The notes below the pieces were generated by a model. It ran no database searches. It saw only the letters and a list, made by a program, of their open reading frames with translations, and was not told the origin of the DNA. Positions 1 through 11,477 of a DNA stretch of 28,700 bases are shown here, piece by piece. The DNA is from Apostichopus parvimensis (Eukaryota; Echinodermata; Holothuroidea; Aspidochirotida; Stichopodidae): NCBI GenBank assembly GCA_000934455.1, contig KN883746.1, forward strand, positions 41,443 through 70,142, written 5' to 3'. Position 1 is the first letter of the stretch, and each line of letters begins with the position of its first letter. Both the position numbers and the translations under genes were made by a program.

Positions 1-1658
1 AATGAGATAAAAATTGGAAGCTAGCCACTAAAATCGCTGTAGACATTACTTAAGATCGCGTACCATACCATTCTTTCGTTAAAGCAATTTAAAGCCACAA
101 CTTAAGTTGACTATTTTCAACATTAATTTCGTACATGTCAATTTTTTTTAAATTTCCATAGAGGTTAAATTATACTGACGTGTATACCAGTTGGATTAAA
201 TGTTATTCAACCTTGTTTCTTTGAATATGTACATGTACAAGACTAGTGATCATGATGTTGATATTTTCAAAATACTTTACAATTGACCTCTGTTTTTGTC
301 GTTGACTGTTTTCAAACATTGCTTCACGAAAAACGATATACGTTAAAAGAGATCTCTATAAGCATGTGAAGAAAGTAAATATTAAGTGCTATTTAGAAAT
401 TTAAATCTGAAATTTCGCGTTTGGATGATATTTGACAACAATATAATCAAAGTTAAAACTGAATATTGCTTCAAATTTGATTAAATCTGAAACACCCTTT
501 TAAGTTATAGATATATAATTAAAGGATGTACCTTATTATTATAGTTTTCACATTAGTTAACCAACTGTTGACTGTTTGAAATGGAAGTTAATTAGACATC
601 TTTATGATTGGGTTATGGCATACGCATGTTTGGTTTTTAGATTAGTCAACGCAGATGTTGCTTTAATGTATCCATAAGGATAACTTGAACAAAGACAAGC
701 AATAAAATGTCTGTTCGGAAATCAAAATAACAGAGCTGAGGAAGTTGCCTTTATACAGATGAAAACCAAGTTATTGTATGTAGTTTATGTCGAAAAAGAA
801 ATAAAAGCAAGGCATTGTTAATAATAAAAACAAAAAGACATACAAAATCTTAACCATTCAAACAATACCGAGTAACGCTCTGTATCGATCGGGAATCTCA
901 TCCTTGGATTTTTAACAACAAAAAAACTTGTGAATCTAGTTTTTAGATATCGCTGAAATAAATGTATTGTATTTTTTAGTTATCGTACTCGCAGCCAAAG
1001 TTATGGAGCATACATTTGGGAACTAGGATGATCTATATTTGAAATTAAGCTCACTAATTCATAACATGAATTGACAGAGTGTTGTAACGTGTTGGTATGT
1101 AACTGTGAAAGGTGCGGTTTACTAAGGAGGGGAACCTTGTGAGCTGATCTACTGTAAAGGATATGTGGTGAGCGATATACTCACAAGTTTGAAAAGATAA
1201 CAATTTTCATGGCCTTATCACGAAACGCGATTGACTTTTAAAATTAGTGTGCAACGACAACCGTTCGAAATGTATGAATTAGCTTTTCTTCTAAGTATTT
1301 TACATGTTAGCACATTTTAGAGAATACTGTATTTAGGCTTAGGAGAACCAATTAGAACTATTTTTTGCAATGTGTGTGGTTAAAGACTATTTGTTATATG
1401 TCGAAACACTGTTGTCATATCGCAAAGTTACAAATTATGAGTATTTTAAATTTAAGGCCTTCTTACTGAATATCATCAGGTATTTTTTATCGAAAGTTTC
1501 CTATTTCTTGGATGATGCTAACACTTTAGTTGATCACATCATTTAATATTAACAGAGTTAGCTCAACAACACATTGATGCAAGTTGTGTTACTTTAGAAA
1601 CAGTCAGAAGATATTCAATGGTAAAATACAAAATATATTAAATAATAGAAAGACTTAC

Positions 1659-1724
1659 CATTTCTGTTCCAAACGAGTTCCAAATCGTCAAAGCAGTCAA
1701 ACAAACTTTGAAAAACGCCTCCAT
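1659..1724 (-). CDS. Signal-peptide first exon of a paralogous FReD gene (left copy; rest outside window)
   Basis: This is the duplicate of the exon at 23285-23350. It has 22 codons beginning MEAFFKVCLTALTIW, a hydrophobic core, and the same phase-0 donor ATG/GTAAGTC. Four residues differ from the right copy (E/K, A/K, A/V, N/I). The n-region has lost both lysines, leaving a Glu, which is less typical for a signal peptide. Its downstream exons would lie to the left of position 1, since transcription runs leftward and no FReD exon is found between 1 and 1658. It could therefore be the start of another tandem gene or an orphan exon left by a partial duplication. Confidence 0.65.
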
Positions 1725-4700
1725 GATTTCGAGTTTGTATATATGACACTCGAAAATACATTCGATGAAATGCAAGATGGCAAATGGCACAGAGTATCCA
1801 CTTAGGGTAGACCAACAACCTATGAAATGTCGGTAGTAGTATGGATGTCCAATAGTGCCATCGTTGTATTTGAAATGTGATTCGGTGAACAGCTTACACA
1901 AATGTACTGCACATCTATAGTATTCTTTGGCTTGTATGTATAGAACACTATTTGACATGCGCAATCCAACTTAATATTATTTACAGCTGTTTATATCTTG
2001 AACTTTTAGTCAGTTGTACATTAAGCATCAGTTGCATACTGTTGAATTGTCATTGTCATTTCGATTACAATGTTCAGTTTTAATTTATATCACGGTTAGT
2101 GTTGTTCATGTTCAAGGTTTTGTGGTCGTGTGTCAAACGACTCTCATTGCTACCAAGCCGATGAAAAGAGTAGATTCGCTTGTTCTGGTTAAACAGCTGT
2201 TATCGCTATTTTAAGAACCCTTTATGAGTTAATAAACTAGCTACTAGAATCGAAAGGACATTAAGTAATACTACTAATCAGCAATATATAACATGCATGA
2301 ACTAGTAAAATACATCTTATATACCGTGAAATAGACTGTATGATTTATTCTACACTATCAATATGTATGTACAAATATCAAATTAACACAGTTTGGAACA
2401 TTCGAAGTTTGTCAGTGGTATTCTATATGAACAATACTTCCTTGTTTTATGATGCCTACGTCACAGCTTGTTTGTGGATCGAGTTTCCTCACATGTGATT
2501 GAATAAACATGTCTGCTGTTCACTGGGCTTTGGCTGAAATTTGTTATTGACTGTGTTAATTACATCAATAACGAATGTAAATTATAAGGAAAAATAGTTG
2601 TAATTTACATAAGATATTGAATCTAAAGGGATGTTTTGACCTATGAAAGGGTTCGTTGATATTAGATGTTTCTTTGATACAAATTATTGCCTGCATGCCT
2701 ACGCAAATGTATTATTTCGATGACAGTGGCGTAGCCAGAGGTAGAGGGAAAGTTGTCCCTCCCACACATACATGCACAACATCTTCAGGGACGAAAACTT
2801 GGACGGCAAGGAAAATTAACTAAAGAAATATAAATAGCTATGATATATGATACTGGATAGGCTACTTGAGTTTACAACACGACGTGACGTGCTTCTCGGA
2901 AGGTTTCTCTCTTAAGCTATAGGCACACTAAGCATATAAAGAGGTTTAACTTCGAGTCTGTAATTGACACTTCTAGACAAAGTTCCGTGAGTCGTACCGC
3001 ACTAGATAATATAGTCAAATACGGCACTAGTCAAATACATTTAATATATAATGAAAATTCAATAATCATTGCTTCTAAGCACCCTTACCGAGACACAATT
3101 TTCTCAAAGGTGAGGGGACAGTCCTCTCCTTAAGCCCCGTCCCTCTCCTAAGAAACTTGGTTTGCCAATGCCAGACTTGCCAGGCATATAAAATGAACAC
3201 AATATAATTGATACACTTCTCAACTATGGCGATGCATTGCACGGCAGTACTAAAACTTTTAGCTAACTCTTTTTCATAATTTCAGAAAAAAAATACATTG
3301 TTATGTAAACCAGTTGAACTGTTCGGATACGTTGGAGATAAGAAATGAAACTTTTGATACAAGTCGACAGTTTGTTATAAAATGTCGAACATTAAGTTTT
3401 GAGCATAATCAGCGGAAATTTATGAAATAATATAGTTGAAATATTAAAATAAGTCTTGATACAATACATCAAACTTTGGAGTATATCTCGTATTGCCGGG
3501 TAACTATATTTGCACGTAAAGAGAACAGGATAACCCATTGAAGTGGCGCTGACATAAACTATATATTGGATGTTGTACCTGGTTAACTTACTCTTCGATA
3601 AATGAATTATCGTAGTCATTGACGTTGAATGCCATAGCAGATTGTGACAAATAAAGATTGAAACACATTTGGCAACTTCTGTGGGTGAAATCGACTCCCG
3701 TATTAAATCAATTATTTCATGTGAAAAAAACACACACAAATTAACCTTAGAGTCGACATAAATTGTGTCGGTCTAGTCTGTCCCGAATTGGATCTACATT
3801 CCCTTGAAAAAGGAAGGACTAAAGCCTATTTACTTACATTAGAAAAAACCATATTACACGGTATATATTCATTTTGCTGAATTAGGACTGGAAGTTGCGC
3901 AAAATAGTTCAGATAGGTTGACTTAACATTTAGCTTACTTGAATCTTCTATGACAATAATTCATTCATACACTTACATTAAATCACATGCAATAATAAAT
4001 ATTCAGTATATAAAACTTTATATCCCTACTTTGAGAGAAATATCTATGTATGTCCCCTCCATTTAAGTGCATTAACTTTGGAACAGAGTTCAAACTTGGG
4101 AAAACAACTTCATAAATTCCAACAGTAAAATGCAGATTAATTTACAAATGTTTGAGGGATGTGTAATGGAATGGTTATAATAACAGGGACTATATCATCT
4201 ATTTTCACTATGTTTTCTTTAATACCATCTATATCAGTCCATCAGTGTGTAGACAGGGAGGTAGATTAACATTATTGATCTTTTAGCGTCAAAGCTACTG
4301 TACATTGTCACATGGTTAGAGATTTAATCATGAAAGCTCTAAGAATAACTGGAATTTTTGTGAAGATTTTTATTCGTTAATGTTTTTCCATGTTTTAACA
4401 TTGCAGGAGAAAAACCAAAAAAGAATCACACGAGAATTGAAAGTTGCAATTAAAAGGTGAAAAAATATATAATAATCAGTGATAAATTATAGCAGCACAG
4501 TTAGCTGATACATATGGTGACCTGGAGATAGCTGAAACCATTCTGGAGATGGTGAGTTATTCATTCCTGATAATTTGAAATAATTGTTGATATTGATAGC
4601 AATGGTTTATTATATGATTGAATTAGAAGCATCAAACATAAGAACAATGAGAAGGCAATCAAAAGCAAACAGTTCCAAATCTTTGTACGTCAGTTCAGAG

Positions 4701-4967
4701 TTTGTAAAAAGTTTTGATCCTTTTTATGTCACTTATTTGTCTTTTTGTTAACACTTTGTGCAGTGTTTGTTTTCTTTTTCCATCTGTCAAGTTTAATTCT
4801 CAGTATTTCAGACAACAATGTTAGATTATAATTGCTAATCAATTTTCCCACTACATCATCTGGGATTTTATCCCTTTTTGAACTCTGTTGAAAGAAATGA
4901 TTGATATAAACTAAGAAAGTATACAACAGAAAGTTAACTGGAAAATTATAAATAAAGTTGAAACATG

Positions 4968-5040
4968 TTTTGATCAATGAGTACTTGAGCCTGTAACCTT
5001 TGAAGTACAGTACTATGCTCTACTGACTGAGCTACCCAGC
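4968..5040 (-). repeat. Degenerate tRNA-like sequence (tRNA-derived SINE or tRNA pseudogene), left copy
   Basis: Minus strand reads GCTGGGTAGCTCAGTCAGTA, a near-perfect tRNA 5' end and A box (TAGCTCAGTCAG), followed by GAGCAT. At tRNA-like spacing comes GGCTCAAGTAC, a poor B box. The anticodon arm does not fold normally and the 3' acceptor strand does not pair with GCTGGGT, so it is not a working tRNA. A translated trace (SWVAQSVEH) is the usual by-product of tRNA-derived repeats. Confidence 0.6.
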
Positions 5041-5121
5041 TGTTAGTTGAAGGTGAACCGCACGTAGCAATTTTGGGGCTAAGTATGAAGATCACAGAAC
5101 TTGTAATACTGGTGTCATTCG

Positions 5122-7676
5122 GTTTTTTTACTTTTCGAATGTGAAATAAACTTACTTGAATTGTAGTTCTACAGATTATATAACATGGCATACTGTCATT
5201 ACAATGCAATCCAAGTATTCCAAATTCACATTTAAACCAGTGTTCTATTGACCTATTAATTGCATTACATTATTTTTGTTATAACATGTTGCTGAAACTA
5301 ACTAAGCAAATCCCGTCCCTAAGTTCCCCATCTCCAAACTCCTACAAATGCTTTGAGTAAAATTGGCATCAATAATTATAAGTTATAAATGGGGGTGGTT
5401 GTAAGCTTAATGCCAGAAGGAAACTGCATCATTAGTCTACTGGAATAACCCAGTGTTCTGGCAGGTAAACCAACTGTTTGCAGTTTGTTATTGTTATGGG
5501 TTATAAAAGTCACGTCACGTAAAAATCCTTAAAGTATTAATATATCTTAAATGTTAATTATCTTTTAGATATTAATCTTATAAATATTCCTTTTAATCGT
5601 AAACCAGTCGTCAGCAACTGAAAAAGATGCCCTTGAGCGCGTGAAGCAAGGAATCTAAAGGAATCACACCAAGAGGGACATTAAAACAATGAAAACAGAA
5701 ATTACTTCTGTCTCTATCTTCTTATCTCTAACCATTACCATCTGAGTAAAAGAAGCTCACACTAGTGAGTGGACTAGCAACATGAATTCTGATATTCATT
5801 TTGGTCACCTTGATATCGAGAGATAAAGCTTAAAATCTTAAAGGATCATAGTAAGCTAGCGAACACGCTGGGTGAATTTGTATGAAGACGGCGCTGGATG
5901 ATTGATTGACTCAACTTTCTACTTGTGCAGTTTCACAGAATGAAAAACATGTTCAAGAGAAAAACAAGTTAAGACGCGTAATGTCATACAGTTTAATGTT
6001 TTTACTTAGAAATTCCAGCAGATGTTTCAAACGATGTCCTCGTCAATATTTACGTAAGAATATATGGTGATCAACCCATGGTACAACTTTGCTACTTCTG
6101 AGGATTCCATGTTGATCGAACTAATATCAACTCATAGCAACAGTTGGTCAAGTTTGCTGGAACGAGATAGGACTGATATGACAGCGCCCTCTGTTAATTT
6201 TGTTTGCAACTGGATAGTCCCTTTGTTATTGAACACATTCAAGACAAAGTTGTCAAACTGAGAAAACAAAATTGCACTTAATATGTTAATTTGTTACAAA
6301 TTGACCAATTTACAGACTTAAAAAACGAGTTAAGTTAATTTCATCTATTTATGAATGTTAATTTGTATAATTTATATACCTATAATGATCCTATAATTCT
6401 CAGTTTTCTCATATTAATACTGTTTGCTAATATTTAACGTCCATCTTGATCTGGACATATTTCCAAACTGCATTACTGTATTGTATTAATATTTAGAGAT
6501 GTCAGTGGTAAGATTACACCGTCTTTTACATTTTCTAAAAATTTAGAGGGTCAATTTAGAAAGTAATTTTATCATTCAGGTTGTGTTGTCTCACTGAAGA
6601 CGTTTAATTTAATTAACAATATCAATATTTACCTACATTTTGTGTAGCATATTGTATTAAGAACCTCACAGCTTAAAATAAGCAACACGAAGGTCCAGTA
6701 CTAGATTTATTTAAGACTGTTTACCAAAGGAAGCTTAGAATAAGGGTTACAAGTTTTCTGATAAATCAAGTCAAATTAGGATATGTGACTACAAATATTT
6801 TGAAGTTGCTATTTTCCTTAAAGTAAAGCAGTGCAATTAGTCATTTGTTTATGAAGCAAGGAACACATGTTATGGTATATTTGATTTGATATTTAATTAA
6901 AACTAATTATTTGTTTCCTAACAAATGGACTATACTCGACAGAGGACTGTAACAAAACTATCCACTTTGCACATGCTATTACATTTAATGGGCATTGTTT
7001 TTCAGAAATAATGATCACCATGGTTCCTTGAAGATAATTATGGCAAGACAAGGAACAAGTCAAACTTCCTTAGAGAAGGATCTTTGCCGGATAGGGTAGC
7101 AAAACATACTACTGATATAACAATACAATATATTGATGCTTTTAATTAATGACAAGGATTCGCACAGTGTTGTGGGTATATGGGACGGAGAAGGATGGGG
7201 AGTTGAGGGGGCACTGGAGAGAGGGGTATACGGGTAGAGAAATGGAATGAAACAGAAGAATGTCAATATTACTTTACAAAAAATGATTCCTTTGAAACTA
7301 AACCCATAGTATCATCTGAAGATTTAACACACAATACAGGCAACACTATATATGTCAACTAATCTAAATAGAAAACTGTCCGTCAAATCCCCCCCTCCCC
7401 CCCCAAAAAAAAAAAATTGTGAGAAACTGAAAGAAGAGCTTCAATTTTGATTAGGTCAGGATTTATTTAAACTATTGTTGCCAAATTGTACGATGAATTG
7501 AATGTCATCATTATATGTGTATCAACTACACAGGATTACAAACAGGAAAAAACGGCAGAATGCTCGTAACAGAATAAATGTGTTAAGCGTTAAACATCGT
7601 TTGCTTCTAGTGGTTGTTATTTAATGGAGTGGTTTGCCGTTAATGTATTGTGTAGTCCAACGTAGCGTTATTGAGT
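5122..7676. other. Non-coding stretch between left duplicate and MITE
   Basis: AT-rich DNA without a convincing ORF, RNA gene or repeat pair. The only notable piece is a G-rich run near 7168-7232 with several GGG blocks on the plus strand. Nothing links this stretch to the right flank of the other duplicate, so it is unique within the window. Confidence 0.6.
7389..7416 (+). repeat. C-rich/A-rich low-complexity tract
   Basis: A C-run interrupted by one T is followed by about twelve A. Read on the minus strand it is T12 followed by G-runs, the same arrangement as the T14G12 tract at 13241. Confidence 0.8.
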
Positions 7677-7684
7677 ATTTAAAG

Positions 7685-8000
7685 CTGGGGTTCCCTACTA
7701 GGGTGCATGAATCCCAAGAGGGTGCGTGAATCCATCCCAGGGGGTTCGTGAGACGTTTCTAAACGCCAAAACTTGAGTACTTTTTGTTGAACTAAAATCT
7801 GATATATCATATAATTTAGTAATGTACAAGAGTCGAAAACCACAATAGTACACTAGTCTGTGAACTTGATCTTTACGAAGCACTGTTGTACGTATTATAG
7901 TATAATAATGACTCAGATCGTGTCTCGAAACGTTGGGGGTTCGTGGACAACTCTGACATCCACAGGGGGTTCGTGGGGCAATAAAGTTAGGGAAACCCTG
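7685..8000. mobile_element. hAT-type MITE (316 bp) with 8-bp target duplication
   Basis: The sequence ATTTAAAG occurs immediately on both sides (7677-7684 and 8001-8008), an exact 8-bp target duplication as made by hAT transposases. The ends are inverted and imperfect: CTGGGGTTCCCTA at the left against CAGGGTTTCCCTA read inward from the right, which fits the CAGGG-type hAT termini. Sub-terminal GGGTTCGTG strings repeat inside. There is no coding capacity. It lies about 650 bp downstream of the FReD stop codon, outside the last exon. Confidence 0.87.
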
Positions 8001-8008
8001 ATTTAAAG

Positions 8009-8644
8009 CATTGTAGTAGATAATTTGGTGTTTCTAAATTGTGTGCCTTTTCTTCCGTTTGATTAGGTTCTTTGTTTTGTGAGTAGTTCCACGACAACCC
8101 TGATAATGACTTCAATCGTTGTCATCAGGTGACTTCTCGACTGCGCTAAATCTGAAACGATTGGTAAAGATGAAGTCTCCCAGTCCTGATGTATGTTTGT
8201 CAAAGAAACCAAGGATCGTTACGTATTCACTGTCACGCAAATCTTAGTTTCCGTGAAACGAAAAATATATGAGGTGGGGAGGTGGAGATGGACTTCGAGG
8301 GATGCAAGCCATTACAAAAGTAGGCAAGTTTACTTTTTATTGTTTATTTTGATTCTTTTATGAGACTCTTTCTGTAATCAATTTGCAAACTATCAAAAAA
8401 AAGTATGCTGGTCAACATTCATATAATTTGACATCAATTTCAAGTAATACTATCTTCACATTCCCTTAATAATGAATTAATTGTCGAATCGCTCTGTTCC
8501 TTATTTTGTTACATGTTGTTCTTCGTTCTTGTGTGTCGCACTTTCTGCCGTAGGGCGCTCGAAGATTTGAGCGGAATGATCAATCTTCCTTTTTCTTCTT
8601 AGTGAACCCTGCTTTTGGGCAGTTTTATCTTGATATGGTTTTGT
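8009..8644. other. 3' flank / probable 3' UTR of the FReD gene
   Basis: This lies between the MITE and the FReD stop codon. The portion next to the stop is likely 3' UTR on the minus strand, up to the AATAAA candidate near 8345. No other feature is seen. Confidence 0.5.
8343..8348 (-). promoter_or_regulatory. Candidate polyadenylation signal AATAAA for the FReD gene
   Basis: The minus strand carries AATAAA about 300 nt beyond the TAG stop of the last FReD exon, in T/A-rich DNA. It is the expected hexamer at a plausible 3' UTR distance. Such hexamers are frequent by chance in AT-rich DNA, so this is only a candidate. Confidence 0.35.
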
Positions 8645-9009
8645 CTACACCGGCTTTATTTTCATATCTGTGTATTGCAGGCTACATCCGTAACCATTCA
8701 AATTATAACTCTCCCAGAACATGTTCGTTCCTCGGGTAGAGCCGTCGCAGTCTCCGTTGAGGTGAGAATATGCACACTGAGCACAGTTGCTGTCACCACG
8801 GGGAAATGCCATGCAATAGTAATAATTATTGGGACAGTAAGACCGACAATAAGAAGGATAATAATAATAATCACGTCTACAGTCATAATAATCGTAGAAC
8901 CACCAGGCTCCTCGATGTCTCTCCGCACAGTCGTAGCTGCTCCATCCGTCGTTGTCCTGGTCTTTTGTACTGAATTGTGTATTGTTGCTATCAGACAAAC
9001 GATCATAAC
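8645..9009 (-). CDS. Fibrinogen-related domain, C-terminal exon with Tyr/Cys-rich RGD insertion
   Basis: The acceptor is TTTGTTGCAG; entry is phase 1 and the stop is TAG at 8645-8647. FReD landmarks in order are YDRLSDSNN, QFSTKDQDNDGW (the DxDND calcium site), CAERHRGAWW, CAYSHLNG, then NMFWESYNLNGYG and LQYTDMKIKPV as the usual C-terminus. In ordinary FReDs the GAWW strand is followed within about two residues by C[HQ]xSNLNG. Here about 40 extra residues (8777-8896) lie between them, with 12 Tyr, 5 Cys and an RGD (8792-8800). This is the only C-terminal FReD exon in the window. It follows body 1 directly and is phase-compatible with body 2. Confidence 0.93.
8777..8896 (-). repeat. In-frame Tyr/Cys-rich insertion derived partly from a TAT/TAC trinucleotide tract
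   Basis: On the coding strand this stretch is rich in TAT/TAC codons; on the plus strand it reads as broken ATA/AAT repeats such as ATAATAATAATAATC near 8858-8872 and TAATAATTATTGG near 8820. It encodes runs YYYY and YYY with interspersed Cys and ends CMAFPRGDSNCAQC. Length is a multiple of three (120 nt), so the frame is kept. Slippage of a trinucleotide repeat is a likely origin for at least part of the insert; the RGD end is not repeat-like. Confidence 0.8.
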
Positions 9010-10968
9010 CTGCAACAAACGAGAAAGAGTAAATAAACCGATCAATTTATAAACATTAAACGAATCCAACATCGGATACAAGTTAGGGGCCAGTGCTTTT
9101 TTTGTCATGCCAAGATGAACACGTCAGTTCCGCGTGTTTCCTTTCTTTTTTCTTTCTTTTTTGCGAGTGCGCTCAATATTGAAGATACATGATAGGTATT
9201 TTTTTATTATTTATTATACAGTGTTGTTTTTGTTCCGTTTGAAATACAGTGCCACAATAGGAGCCACGTACAGATGGAAAAACTGCATTAACCAAATACT
9301 AGGGATTTGTTACTAGAGTCGCTAATATTGCTCTTTATATTTATTTATCGGCATTTATTTATGATACCATTCATTTAATAATTGATTTGATTTGATTCTT
9401 TTTTCAACAACTGAGTAGTTTCGTGCTCTATCAAAATTCGAGATATTGTTTTCTTGTGTGTGTCGGTATTAAATTTTATAATTTCTTTAATACTATTATG
9501 TGTAATTTACTTTGAATAACCAAAATTCCCCCTTATTCAACACTGTGCGTAATGTCTCCTTTTCGAAGCTGGGCGAGGAGATGGGGGCTCTGTGATGTAG
9601 CTTCATATAGCGTTCAATTTAGGAAAGCAAGGGTATCATTTAAAGATCTAGTATTGAGTAATCTAACCTGTTATTATTACTTAAAAGTAATTTTGAATAT
9701 TGCTGAAAAAGCCATCTCCTCACAAAACAATAATCAAATAGACGGCATAGTTTGTTCTGCCAATATTATGGTTGTAACGTAATATCTGCCCGTTCTACTG
9801 GGCAGGGCAAGAAGGGTGTTTTTGCCATCGATTGTTCAATTCCTTTCCGTTTGAGCACGTTGTTATGTTTGTACCTTTCAACATGAGCTCACACATTGAA
9901 CTTTAAACGTAGATTGAAATGTACACTAAACACATAACAGATCATGAAATAAATATGTCTAAATGAAGAATAGACCCGATATTATATAAAGTGAATTGAC
10001 TATTAATATAGTAGCTAATATTTGGGTTTTGGAAAGGTAAGTTGATATGTTACGTCTTCAGTGGTATTGATTATTGGCAATTTATTAATTAAGTTCGTAT
10101 CGACATTTGCAATATAGTCTCTTTCAGATTACTTCTTCAAACAGAATGCTTGATTTTTTTTCTTGAAACTATATAGACAAATATTTATAAATATAACACT
10201 TTTGCTTCCTCTGTTTCAATTTGTTATGAATGATAAACCTTCGATGACTTTATATAACATGATTACCCTAAAATAGCACGTATGAGAATCATCGAATATA
10301 CATACCACTGGAAATATCGCTATACAGTAACGAGAAGCGACATGTGACATGCTTTCAAGCACTACTAACATATTATTTACCTCTTTGTGAGTTCGAAGTA
10401 TTGTGAGTTTCGTAGACAACAGCACTAAGGCAACAGGCATTTACTTAAATTTCAGATATTCGTTTAGGTTGGGATGATAGTAATGTTGAGATTTACTTTC
10501 TCTGTGTCAGAAATACATAGAGCCTGGCTACTATTAGAACATGTACTGTCACAGTCTTATATATTGCATATGGCGTTCATTCCTATCATGTTAAGAGCTT
10601 GTTACGTGCAAACACGGCATTGAGACCTGTGTTGCTAAGAAATATCGAATCTTAACGTCTGCTTCTTGTGTCAATTCACTTTGTGTACAGTCCTGATAAT
10701 CTACGTGCGTTCCAACTGCAGTTCAAATGTTTGAAAGAAAATAGCAACTTTGGAATTAAAACATGTACCATTTCGCCAACAATGCGGTAGCTATGAGATC
10801 AAGACATTAGTTGATATAGAATACACATTAAATGAGTACTAACATAATTAAGTGCTACAGGGGAGCACGTCACATGATCCTCCATGGTTAGCATGTTGTT
10901 TGTCTCCTAACTGACGTAATCGTTCCAGATTTATGTATGCTTCAATGATTAGAACATCAACTACTCAC
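9010..10968 (-). other. Intron between middle and C-terminal FReD exons
   Basis: Bounded by a GTGAGT donor (10968) and a TTGCAG acceptor (9010). The 2 kb holds small unsupported open frames on both strands and no recognised repeat. It is much longer than the other introns of body 1 (247 and 429 nt). Confidence 0.8.
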
Positions 10969-11230
10969 TTGTATTTCCACTGTGTGATCCAACTGATAGT
11001 CGATACTTGTCTGCCTCGTCATTAATGCTAAAAGTCGAATAAACGGCGTGATACGATGATGAACCAGAGTCCCTTAGATCAATACGAAGCTGGTACGTTT
11101 TCTGGTTGGTCATAGAGTGGATATATTTATTACCTAGCCAGTGGTCTTGATTTTTATTACCGAAACCGTTCTTGTAGTCTGACCAACCAAGATAAAAGTT
11201 AACAGAGGCACTCGATCGTCGCTGGAAAAC
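10969..11230 (-). CDS. Fibrinogen-related domain, middle exon (body 1)
   Basis: The acceptor is TTTCATAG and the donor ACAA/GTGAGT. The frame begins VFQRRSSASVNFYLGW and shows SDYKNGFGN, DHWLGNKYIH, TNQKTYQLRIDL, YSTFSINDEADKYRLSVG and HSGNT. It follows the FReD consensus closely, more so than body 2. It joins the GGWT of the previous exon in phase 0 and leaves in phase 1; the spare A plus the GT of the last exon gives Ser, producing GNTSYDRLSD, the usual run-up to the calcium-binding strand. It is 262 nt against 265 in body 2 and occupies the same place in the domain, so the two middle exons are diverged paralogues. Confidence 0.93.
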
Positions 11231-11477
11231 CTATGAAATGAAAAAAGAGGTACTGAAACTGTATAATCTACTCATCCTTAAGAGCATGACATCCAAAGCC
11301 GTTAAATAGTTAATAAAGATACGGATGTTGTGAAATTCGCAAGAATATATTGTTTCTTGATTGTTTGCCATTTGTCAAGTTCATCTCAACGAGATCTGCA
11401 ATGCATCATTTTGAGGAGAGTAAAGTATAATGTAAGGAAGTTAAGAATATAACTCCTTAATTGTTTGCGTAACTCAC

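Larger units (their letters stand above)
1..5121. repeat. Segmental duplication, left copy
   Basis: Nearly the whole stretch aligns in the same orientation with 20085-27717. The shared order is: the opening AATTGGAAGCTAGCCACTAAAA, the signal-peptide exon (1659-1724), a well-conserved block around 2290-2480, the GTGGCGTAGCCAG string near 2727, and the tRNA-like sequence near 4970-5040. Homology stops just after GGTGTCATTCGGTTT (about 5121). By eye the best blocks agree at about nine bases in ten, with many small indels. The left end probably continues beyond position 1. Apart from the signal exon I see no coding sequence here; short open frames are not shared between copies in the same form. 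Confidence 0.93.

Noticed and set aside
1615..1818. Minus-strand 67-codon frame similar to 23211-23444
   Set aside because: The similarity comes from DNA duplication. It runs through the splice donor and has no protein features, while the overlapping frame encodes a signal peptide ending at that donor.
1638..1964. Minus-strand 108-codon frame containing the left leader
   Set aside because: Only its last part after the internal ATG (1724) up to the donor at 1658 is kept in the other duplicate; upstream of that the frames are not conserved.
1990..1995. TATAAA on the minus strand upstream of the left leader
   Set aside because: The matching place in the right copy reads GATAAAAATAG, so the box is not conserved, and the distance to the ATG is about 265 bp.
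2724..2770. GTGGCGTAGCCAG string in both duplicates, resembling ends of some transposons
   Set aside because: No matching second end or target duplication could be found, so no element is called.
3392..3739. Minus-strand 115-codon open frame in the left duplicate
   Set aside because: The right duplicate has indels that break it, and it shows no recognisable domain.
8615..9052. Plus-strand open frame of 145 codons overlapping the C-terminal FReD exon
   Set aside because: It is the antisense shadow of a clear FReD exon and shows no domain of its own.
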